Part shown: in pieces, positions 24,252-30,861 of the stretch
Layout: each line of letters begins with the position of its first letter
Numbering within the stretch: the stretch's first letter is position 1
NCBI GenBank assembly: GCA_964481075.1
Contig: CAYZSD010000009.1
Span: 1-38,585, forward strand
Reading direction: 5' to 3'
Length of the DNA: 38,585 bases
From: MWFE01 sp964481075
GTDB lineage: Bacteria; Bacteroidota; Bacteroidia; Bacteroidales; Tenuifilaceae
The notes under the pieces: model-generated
What the model was told of the DNA's origin: nothing
What the model saw: the letters and a program-made list of their open reading frames with translations, nothing else
Database searches by the model: none
Position numbers and translations under genes: made by a program

Positions 24252-24280
24252 CGACCCCGAACCCCGAAGCATCGGGGTCG
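24252..24280. repeat. 29-nt palindrome, second copy of the CGACCCCGA/TCGGGGTCG hairpin
   Basis: Arms and total span are identical to those at 2267-2295, while the loop differs and includes its own CCCCGA/TCGGGG pairing. It lies between the restriction-modification gene and the rhomboid gene. Confidence 0.7.
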
Positions 24281-24333
24281 GGGCTCAGTGCAGCCTTTAA
24301 CCTTTGATCTTGTCCCCTTTAACCTTGACTCCC

Positions 24334-25221
24334 TCAATCCCCCTTCATCTGAAACAGCGTTTTCTTCTCCTCGGCCGTAAGGCTATCGTATCCCGCTTTG
24401 GATATTTTGTCCAGTATCCTATCGATTTCAGCCTGTTTCTCGGCCTTCAATTTATTGTACTCAATGTCATCGGAGGTTTTCCGGTAATCGACCTTCATCT
24501 TTTTCCTTCGCTGGCTTGCTTGGCTTTCGGTGAAGACATCGGCGAGCCAGTAAACGGGTTTTCCGAGGTCAACCCCCTGCTTGAGGAAGTAGATGAAAAG
24601 GTATCCGAAAAGCGCTCCCCCAAGGTGAGCAATGTGCCCCCCAGCGTTTGAGCCGGCAATGCCAATGATATCGAGAACCACCATGAAAGCTGCTATGTAC
24701 TTTAGCTTGACAGGCCCAATGAACATTAGGTTAAGTGTGAGGTTTGGCGCGTAGGTTGCAGCAGCAAAAACCACAGCAAGCACCGATGCCGAAGCGCCAA
24801 GGGCATAGGATACTGGGAGAACGTTGCCAAAAACTGGAAAAACATTGTAAAACAGTATGTAGAGTAACGCTCCTGAAAGTCCGCCCATGATGTAAACCCC
24901 AAGGAGCTTGCGCTCACTCATGAAGCTGAGGAATATTCTTCCTAACCAGTAGAGCCAAAGGAGGTTGAAAAGGATATGGATAAACCCTTCGTGGAAGAAC
25001 ATGTAGGTAACAATTGTCCAAGGGCGGCTTGCTAGATTTGGTAAGTATGCTGGAACAGCAAGATATTTTGAGAGGTCAGATCCAAAGCTACTTCCCCCAA
25101 GGAAGAAGAATACCCGGATGATGTTATAGGCAAGAAAAACGGCTAAGTTGATGTATATCAGCCTAACCAAAGTACCTCCCTCCTTGTAGGACTTCTTTAT
25201 CTCATCGATTATTGAGTTCAT
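24334..25221 (-). CDS. Rhomboid family intramembrane serine protease (with C-terminal tail)
   Basis: The 295-residue protein has six or more membrane helices. The rhomboid active site is S144 in LGASAS and H199 in GGHIAHLGG, with the HILFN segment (82-86) of helix 2. A cytoplasmic tail of about 75 charged residues ends DSLTAEEKKTLFQ, a feature of the Bacteroidota version. Rhomboids cleave membrane-anchored substrates; none is known here. It starts 12 bp after the stop of a second rhomboid gene, so the two form an operon. Confidence 0.9.
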   Translation of the reverse strand: MNSIIDEIKKSYKEGGTLVRLIYINLAVFLAYNIIRVFFFLGGSSFGSDLSKYLAVPAYLPNLASRPWTIVTYMFFHEGFIHILFNLLWLYWLGRIFLSFMSERKLLGVYIMGGLSGALLYILFYNVFPVFGNVLPVSYALGASASVLAVVFAAATYAPNLTLNLMFIGPVKLKYIAAFMVVLDIIGIAGSNAGGHIAHLGGALFGYLFIYFLKQGVDLGKPVYWLADVFTESQASQRRKKMKVDYRKTSDDIEYNKLKAEKQAEIDRILDKISKAGYDSLTAEEKKTLFQMKGD

Positions 25222-25233
25222 TGTTTGGTTTGA

Positions 25234-25977
25234 TTAATAAAACCTATCTCTACTTCTTGCCCAAATTTTTATCAGGATAAACCCAAACAGCATCCCGCCA
25301 AGGTGCGCAAAATGCGCAATGTTGCTGTTTGCTTGCGAAAGACCAAGCCAGAGTTCAATCCCTCCGTAAATAAGCACGAAATATTTTGCCTTTATTGGAA
25401 TGGGTGGGAACAGCAGCATTAGCTGGGTGTTGGGGAAGTACATCCCAAAGGCCAGCAACACGCCAAATACAGCCCCTGAAGCACCAACGGTTGGGATGTT
25501 GAGCAAGTATTGTAACGAAGCCATACTCGGGTTGGTATAGGTTCTGCCTTGCAGAAATAGTTCTGTTCCATTGGCTTTCACCATAGCAATCTGCTCAAAG
25601 GTGAGACTTGATAGAACCGATTGTGCTTCAATGTAGTTCACAAACGTATGGAGAAGGGCTGCTCCAATCCCGGTGAAAAAGTAGTAGATAAAGAACCGTT
25701 TGCTTCCCCAAACCTGCTCCAGCACACGACCAAACATATAGAGGGCAAACATATTGAAAAACAGGTGCATCAGCCCTCCGTGCATGAACATGTGGGTAAC
25801 AAGTTGGTAAGGCCTGAACAGAGGGGAGCCAAAGTAGAAAAGCCCCAGCTCACGGTTTAGGTTGATACCCACACCCTTTAAAAAAAAAGTGCCAAGAAGT
25901 AATACTACATTTATGATAATCAGGTTCTTGACTACAGGAGGGATGTTCTGTAGGAAGGATTGTCCGCCGAAATTCAT
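25234..25977 (-). CDS. Rhomboid family intramembrane serine protease
   Basis: This 247-residue multi-pass protease has S167 in VGASGAVFG and H225 in HFAHLGG. The helix-2 motif HGGLMHLFFNMFALY provides the oxyanion residues. An extended loop (about 113-155) lies between helices 3 and 4. It is the first gene of the rhomboid pair and has a -7 promoter element 46 bp upstream. The pair is a divergent duplication, since the second protein has a longer tail. Confidence 0.92.
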   Translation of the reverse strand: MNFGGQSFLQNIPPVVKNLIIINVVLLLGTFFLKGVGINLNRELGLFYFGSPLFRPYQLVTHMFMHGGLMHLFFNMFALYMFGRVLEQVWGSKRFFIYYFFTGIGAALLHTFVNYIEAQSVLSSLTFEQIAMVKANGTELFLQGRTYTNPSMASLQYLLNIPTVGASGAVFGVLLAFGMYFPNTQLMLLFPPIPIKAKYFVLIYGGIELWLGLSQANSNIAHFAHLGGMLFGFILIKIWARSRDRFY

Positions 25978-26022
25978 AGTGGTTAAAGTAAAATGTTAAT
26001 ATTATTTTGCCGATTAATCTTT

Positions 26023-26030
26023 CAAAAGTA
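26023..26030 (-). promoter_or_regulatory. -7 promoter element of the rhomboid pair
   Basis: On the minus strand this reads TACTTTTG, an exact TAnnTTTG match, between the mutL stop (26047) and the rhomboid start (25977). Confidence 0.4.
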
Positions 26031-26046
26031 CAAAATCGTAGGGAAA

Positions 26047-27888
26047 CTAGAAACGCTTTTCCAAATCTTCAATCTTAATGATTGAAATGGTTGGTTTTCC
26101 TTCGGGTGAAATGTTTGGCGATTGGCAAGCGAAAAGCTTATCAACCAAGTCTTGCATTTCAATTGGGTCGAGTTGTCGATTGTATGGGATTGCCGATGCT
26201 TTGGCCAGCGAAAGGGCTAAACGATGGTGGATTTCGCTACCAGTTTTGGTTGATTCCTCCCTATAGCTAGCAATGAATTCCTGTATCAGCAATTCTGGTT
26301 GTGGAAGCTTTACGTTTGAAGGCAAGGCGTTTACAACTATTGTGTTTTGCCCAAGGAAGCTTATCCCAATCCCTAGGCTCGAGAAGTCATCTACAACCTC
26401 CAAAAGTAAGGCAAAATCGCTTGGGGAAAGCTCGATGGATTGAGGAAACAGCTCATGCTGTGCAGGAATTGAACCCATTGAGAGACTCTGTAGAAAGTTC
26501 TCGTAGAGAACACGTTCGTGCGCCCTTTTTTGGTCTATCACCATTAGTCCCGATACTACCGAGGAAAGGATGTACTTGTTCTTAAGCTGAAAAAACCGTT
26601 GTGATGCCTTTGGAACAACGGGCTCTTTACTGTGTGTATCCGATTGAATTACAGTTTGGTTGCCTCTCTCTGAATCGAAGCCTCTTCCACGTTCCTGATG
26701 GAATAAATCTTGCCATCCCCTTACGGATTGACTCCTAAAGCCGCCGGTTTGTTGAGATGATGAACGACTAACATAGTCTCTATCGAAGGGATTGAAATCG
26801 GGGTTTACCTCAATTTCAGGTGGGCTAACTGGTGCACTCTTTGGGAAAAAGGGGATATCGACAACCATCTCGGTTTCAAAATCGATGGAGGGAACAACAG
26901 CAAATTTTCCCAGGGCTTCCCTCACGGCAGCATGGAGAATTTGCCACACTAACCTGTCGTCCTCGAACTTAATCTCTGTTTTGGTTGGATGAATATTGAC
27001 ATCAATGGAAGCTGGGTCGATTTGTATGAAGATGAAGTAGGGTGGAATGGCTTCTGGGGGTAGTAACTTCTCGTAGGCTTTAAGAACAGCCTTATGAAGA
27101 TAGGGGTTTTTCATGAAACGATTATTCACAAAAAAGAACTGCTCGCCCGGGCTTTTCCTTGCGCTCTCGGGTTTTCCAATAAACCCACTGATTGACAACA
27201 CATTCGTTTGTGTATTCAAATCGAGCAGGTGTTGTCCTAAACTTTTTCCCATCAAATAGATGACCCTCTGCTTTATGCTTCCTGCCGGAAGCTTATACAC
27301 ATCGGCACCATTGTGCGAAAGGGTGAATGCTACTTCGGGATTGGCCAGTGACACCCTTTGAAACTCACTAATGATATGCTTTAGTTCGAGTGATGAACTT
27401 TTTAAGAACTTTCGGCGTGCAGGAACATTGAAGAAAAGGTTTTTAACACTGATTGATGTCCCCTTTGTGAATGAGGTTGGTTCGTGCTCAATTACCTCGG
27501 ACCCAGAAATCCTTATCAAGGTTCCCAAGCTATTTATTTCAATACGTGTTCTTAGCTCCACCTCTGCAACCGCTGCTATTGAGGCCAATGCTTCCCCTCT
27601 GAAACCCATTGTTTGAATCGCAAACAGGTCGCTTGCCTCACGAATCTTAGAGGTGGCGTGTCGTTCGAAACACAAGCGGGCATCGGTTTCGGACATTCCG
27701 CAACCATCATCGATAACCTGAATCAAAGCTTTTCCACCATCACGAACCACAACCTGAATATTCTTACCTCCGGCATCTATGGAGTTCTCCATGAGTTCCT
27801 TAACAACAGATGCAGGCCTCTGAACCACTTCGCCTGCGGCGATCTGGTTAGCTACGGAATCGGGTAAAAGCTGAATAATATCGGGCAT
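26047..27888 (-). CDS. mutL: DNA mismatch repair protein MutL
   Basis: The 613-residue protein (start at MPDIIQLLPDSVANQIAAGE; an in-frame start at 27918 is less likely) couples mismatch recognition by MutS to strand removal. The GHKL ATPase motifs are ELMENSIDAGG with E31, DDGCGM (60-65), RHATSKI (76-82) and TMGFRGEAL (93-101). NVPARRKFLKS marks the second N-terminal subdomain. In the C-terminal domain the endonuclease motif DQHA-x2-E is replaced by DQKRAHE, and the late CPHGRP-type metal site reads SPEGKP. Nicking activity may therefore be absent or altered. A small membrane-protein gene sits immediately upstream. Confidence 0.95.
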   Translation of the reverse strand: MPDIIQLLPDSVANQIAAGEVVQRPASVVKELMENSIDAGGKNIQVVVRDGGKALIQVIDDGCGMSETDARLCFERHATSKIREASDLFAIQTMGFRGEALASIAAVAEVELRTRIEINSLGTLIRISGSEVIEHEPTSFTKGTSISVKNLFFNVPARRKFLKSSSLELKHIISEFQRVSLANPEVAFTLSHNGADVYKLPAGSIKQRVIYLMGKSLGQHLLDLNTQTNVLSISGFIGKPESARKSPGEQFFFVNNRFMKNPYLHKAVLKAYEKLLPPEAIPPYFIFIQIDPASIDVNIHPTKTEIKFEDDRLVWQILHAAVREALGKFAVVPSIDFETEMVVDIPFFPKSAPVSPPEIEVNPDFNPFDRDYVSRSSSQQTGGFRSQSVRGWQDLFHQERGRGFDSERGNQTVIQSDTHSKEPVVPKASQRFFQLKNKYILSSVVSGLMVIDQKRAHERVLYENFLQSLSMGSIPAQHELFPQSIELSPSDFALLLEVVDDFSSLGIGISFLGQNTIVVNALPSNVKLPQPELLIQEFIASYREESTKTGSEIHHRLALSLAKASAIPYNRQLDPIEMQDLVDKLFACQSPNISPEGKPTISIIKIEDLEKRF

Positions 27889-27892
27889 AAGC

Positions 27893-28165
27893 TTAGTAGT
27901 ACAGTAAGAAGTATGCAACTAAACAAAGGGCTATCAGAATGATTATCAGCCTGATGTTGCTTTTACTTTTGCCCTTTACGCTCCTTTTGTAGGTTTCCCG
28001 AAATCTTCCCCTAATCAATGAAACACGGGGTGCGTTTTCATCGCTCATTCCAAGTTCCTGTCTGATTTGCTGTTCCCTCTCCTTCAACGCCTCCTTACGT
28101 GGATCGAAGAATATGGGGATGTACTTGAATTGTCGTGGTTTTGGCGTTCTGAATAGGCTTATCAT
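27893..28165 (-). CDS. Small tail-anchored membrane protein
   Basis: The 90-residue protein has an arginine/lysine-rich N-terminal region (FDPRKEALKEREQQIRQELG), a basic linker and one C-terminal helix (IRLIIILIALCLVAYFLLYY). It would sit in the inner membrane with its N-terminus in the cytoplasm. It ends 4 bp before the chosen mutL start, so it is the first gene of a mutL operon. Its function is unknown; proteins of this shape occur in other Bacteroidota. Confidence 0.7.
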   Translation of the reverse strand: MISLFRTPKPRQFKYIPIFFDPRKEALKEREQQIRQELGMSDENAPRVSLIRGRFRETYKRSVKGKSKSNIRLIIILIALCLVAYFLLYY

Positions 28166-28175
28166 GGGGTTGGGG

Positions 28176-28308
28176 GTTGTCAGTTATCGGTTATCAGTTA
28201 TCGGTTATCAGTTATCGGTTATCAGTTATCGGTTATCGGTTGTCAGCCTGCTTGTCGCCTGCCTGTCGGCAGACAGGGCAGACAGGGCAGACAGGTTGTC
28301 AGTTATCA
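28176..28308. repeat. Heptamer tandem repeat GTTATC(A/G) with central palindrome
   Basis: Ten consecutive 7-bp units, mostly GTTATCG and GTTATCA alternating, fill 28176-28245. A G/C-rich imperfect palindrome (GCCTGTC-GGCA-GACAGG and copies of GGGCAGACA) follows to 28294, then two more units at 28295-28308. A 7-bp period is not coding. The arrangement resembles repeat filler seen in many Bacteroidota spacers. Confidence 0.85.
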
Positions 28309-28373
28309 GATGTTGGTTACAGCATACATCAAAAATCAAAAATTGTTAATCAAAAAAATCGTTAATCATTCAA

Positions 28374-28940
28374 CTACTCTCTCACCCTACCCGGGTTACT
28401 CCTAACAAACTCCTCCCAACCTCCTGATTTCTTCGAACCAAAATCATTCTTTTGCTGGTAGAAGTGGCAAAGCGCAGCGGCAAGGCCATCGGTGGCGTCA
28501 AGGGTTTTTGTATCCAAATCCTTAATCTTCAAAATGCTTTGCAGAAGCGAAGCAACTTGCTCCTTCGAAGCATTTCCCTGACCTGTAATTGCTAGTTTTA
28601 TCTTTCTTGGAGCATACTCATAAATTGGCACAGATCGCGAAAGGGCAGCAGCCATTGCTACTCCCTGCGCCCGGCCCAACTTCAACATGCTCTGCACGTT
28701 CTTCCCATAGAAGGGAGCCTCAATGGCAACATCATCGGGTAGGTATTGCTCTACCAGTTGCTGAACCCTTTCGTAAATGGCTTTCAGCTTCAGGTAATGA
28801 TCCTTATACTTTTTCAGCTCAATTACACCAAGTACAACTACCTCTGCATGATTTTTCCCTCTTGTACGGATTACGCCATACCCAAGAACTGTGGTTCCGG
28901 GGTCGATACCAAGAATGACTTTTTCTTCCTGTGATTTCAA
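28374..28940 (-). CDS. ruvC: Holliday junction resolvase RuvC
   Basis: This 188-residue endodeoxyribonuclease cleaves four-way junctions together with RuvAB. The four catalytic acids are D13 (LGIDPGTTVLG), E74 (VAIEAPFYGKN), D148 and D151 (TLDATDGLAAAL). GQGNASKEQV (120-129) is also conserved. No ruvA or ruvB is nearby. A -7 promoter element lies about 30 bp upstream. Confidence 0.95.
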   Translation of the reverse strand: MKSQEEKVILGIDPGTTVLGYGVIRTRGKNHAEVVVLGVIELKKYKDHYLKLKAIYERVQQLVEQYLPDDVAIEAPFYGKNVQSMLKLGRAQGVAMAAALSRSVPIYEYAPRKIKLAITGQGNASKEQVASLLQSILKIKDLDTKTLDATDGLAAALCHFYQQKNDFGSKKSGGWEEFVRSNPGRVRE

Positions 28941-28968
28941 TATTCAATCCCCAATTAGAATCATTTTG

Positions 28969-28976
28969 CAAATATA
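28969..28976 (-). promoter_or_regulatory. -7 promoter element of ruvC
   Basis: On the minus strand this reads TATATTTG, an exact TAnnTTTG match, 29 bp upstream of the ruvC start and just past the ubiX stop. Confidence 0.4.
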
Positions 28977-28980
28977 ACAT

Positions 28981-29577
28981 TTAGGTATTGTTACCCTTCC
29001 ATGTGTAGGACTCGATTTTAAAACCAAGAACACCAATGACCCTATCAACAACGCTATCAACTAGTTCTTCAATTGTTTCGGGTTTGCTGTAGAACGAGGG
29101 GCTTGCTGGTACCACTATTCCACCAGCAAGGGTAACAGTTCTCATGTTTTCGAGATGAATCAAACTGTATGGCAACTCTCTGGTTACTAACAAAATGGCT
29201 CTTCTTTCTTTTAGCATAACATCTGCTGAACGAGTCAATAAGCTATCACTTATTCCGTTAGCAATCTTACCAAGTGACCCCATTGAGCATGGAATAACTA
29301 CCATAGCATCATATCCTGCGCTTCCAGAAGCAGGGGGCGCAAAGAGGTTATCGTTTGAGAACTCAATAATTTTATTCGATTTGGGGAAATTGTCCTTCAG
29401 TTCATAGGCCCAAACCTTTTTTGCAGTTTCGCTGAGAATAACTGCCATCTCTTCAAATTGATTCTCAATGCTTAGTAGTTTTGTGATAAACCGATGAGCA
29501 TAAATTGATCCGCTTGCACCTGTAATCCCAACAACAATTTTTCTCTTTTCACCCTCCAAAGCACTAATCACCTTCAT
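28981..29577 (-). CDS. ubiX: Flavin prenyltransferase UbiX
   Basis: The 198-residue protein makes prenylated FMN, the cofactor of UbiD-type decarboxylases. Landmarks are the FMN-binding VGITGASGSIYA (16-27), IPCSMGSLGKIANGISDSL and TRELPYSLIHLENM, and VPASPSFY near the end. No UbiD partner is in the window. A residue or two of the N-terminus could be trimmed, as the first ten residues precede the conserved strand. Confidence 0.93.
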   Translation of the reverse strand: MKVISALEGEKRKIVVGITGASGSIYAHRFITKLLSIENQFEEMAVILSETAKKVWAYELKDNFPKSNKIIEFSNDNLFAPPASGSAGYDAMVVIPCSMGSLGKIANGISDSLLTRSADVMLKERRAILLVTRELPYSLIHLENMRTVTLAGGIVVPASPSFYSKPETIEELVDSVVDRVIGVLGFKIESYTWKGNNT

Positions 29578-29614
29578 TTATTTATGGATTGAAAAACAAT
29601 TATTTGTGAATGAA

Positions 29615-30529
29615 TTAGTTTTGAGTCAAGGTTTGGAAAACTTCTTCCATTTGTCTTGACCTTTGATTTAGAGTAACGATTGTGTAACCATTCTCAACGC
29701 AGAAGCGAAAAATATCAGGTCGGACATCATCCTTGCTGTTTGAGCGAAGCATCCACCTATTTCCTTCCAATGCAACAACCTGAAATACCCCTGGTACCTG
29801 AGAAAGAATACTTGCTGAAGCAGTTTCAAGTATTTCAAGCAGAATATCTTGCTGACTGTCAGGATTGTATTGTAGTACTTGCGAGGTTGAATCATCGGCA
29901 ACAATTTCACCTTTGTTGATTATGATTACCCTACTGCATATCGCCTCAACCTCCTGCATAATGTGAGTAGAAAGCATTACCGTTTTTTCTTTGCCAACAT
30001 CAGAAATTATTCGTCTTATCTCCACAATCTGGTTAGGATCTAGCCCGCTGGTTGGTTCGTCAAGGACAAGGACTGAGGGTCTGTTTAAAAGAGCCTGGGC
30101 TAATCCTACTCTCTGTCGGTAACCTCGTGAGAGTTGCCCAATTTTTTTGTTCTGTTCGTGCCCAATCCCTGTAAGATCAACAAGTTCTTTAATGCGTCTG
30201 CTTTCAATTTTACCAAGGCCATAAACCTTTGACACGAATGAAAGGTACTCTTTAACAAACATGTCGGGGTAAAGCGGGTTGTTTTCAGGGAGATAGCCGA
30301 TGAACTTACGAAAATCTGTTCTTTGATCGTTAAGAGGGATTCCGTTTACAGAAACCTCACCAATGGTTGGTTTTAGGAAACCTGTGATAACTTTCATCAT
30401 AGTGGACTTTCCTGCCCCGTTGGGACCTAAAAAGCCAACCACTTGTCCTGAAGGTATGGAAAAAGAAACATCCTTTAGTGCCTTCTGATTACCGTATTTT
30501 TTTGTAACATTTTGTACAATTATTGACAT
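29615..30529 (-). CDS. gldA: ABC transporter ATP-binding protein, GldA-like
   Basis: The 304-residue ATPase has Walker A GPNGAGKST (35-43), signature LSRGYRQRVGL (133-143), Walker B VLVLDEPTSGLDP (153-165) and the switch histidine in STHIM (H189). A C-terminal ~80-residue extension follows, as in the gliding-associated GldA. The RGYRQR variant of the signature is typical of that group. In gliding species GldA works with GldF and GldG membrane subunits; neither gene is adjacent, so an orphan or split transporter is possible and gliding cannot be inferred. Confidence 0.82.
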   Translation of the reverse strand: MSIIVQNVTKKYGNQKALKDVSFSIPSGQVVGFLGPNGAGKSTMMKVITGFLKPTIGEVSVNGIPLNDQRTDFRKFIGYLPENNPLYPDMFVKEYLSFVSKVYGLGKIESRRIKELVDLTGIGHEQNKKIGQLSRGYRQRVGLAQALLNRPSVLVLDEPTSGLDPNQIVEIRRIISDVGKEKTVMLSTHIMQEVEAICSRVIIINKGEIVADDSTSQVLQYNPDSQQDILLEILETASASILSQVPGVFQVVALEGNRWMLRSNSKDDVRPDIFRFCVENGYTIVTLNQRSRQMEEVFQTLTQN

Positions 30530-30592
30530 ATCAGTTTTTTGTCTTCTTAAACAAATTCAGGTGGTTGTTGTAAAGCTCTGTATGAAGAAACA

Positions 30593-30829
30593 CTATTCCT
30601 TTACATCCTCATAGTCAATATACTCGCCAACATCATTTTGGATTACCTTTTCCTTTTGGGATTTACGAGTGAAACTAACTTTACCTTCGGGTTTTCCTTG
30701 GCCTCCTTCCGTGTTAAATCCATACTTTTTTACAAATCGTCTAATAAGAAAAGCAAAAAGAATTCTTATAATGTAGCTGATAAGGAAAACTGTAAGAATA
30801 AAAATTAGAATGAATTTTAATAATGGCAT
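30593..30829 (-). CDS. DUF4834-family small membrane protein
   Basis: The 78-residue protein has one N-terminal helix (LLKFILIFILTVFLISYIIR), then a basic stretch and an acidic end (GEYIDYEDVKE). This is the layout of the DUF4834 family, which is conserved in Bacteroidota and of unknown function. It lies 32 bp downstream of the beta-propeller gene and 63 bp upstream of the ABC ATPase on the same strand. Confidence 0.75.
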   Translation of the reverse strand: MPLLKFILIFILTVFLISYIIRILFAFLIRRFVKKYGFNTEGGQGKPEGKVSFTRKSQKEKVIQNDVGEYIDYEDVKE

Positions 30830-30861
30830 TTCGAAACTATTTAACTGTTTTACAAAGTATT

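Noticed and set aside
28176..28308. Possible CRISPR array
   Set aside because: Units are 7 bp and contiguous, with no unique spacers of 25-40 bp and no cas genes nearby.
29615..30529. Evidence for gliding motility from the GldA-like ATPase
   Set aside because: GldF/GldG and other gliding genes are absent from the window, and GldA-like ATPases occur in non-gliding Bacteroidota.
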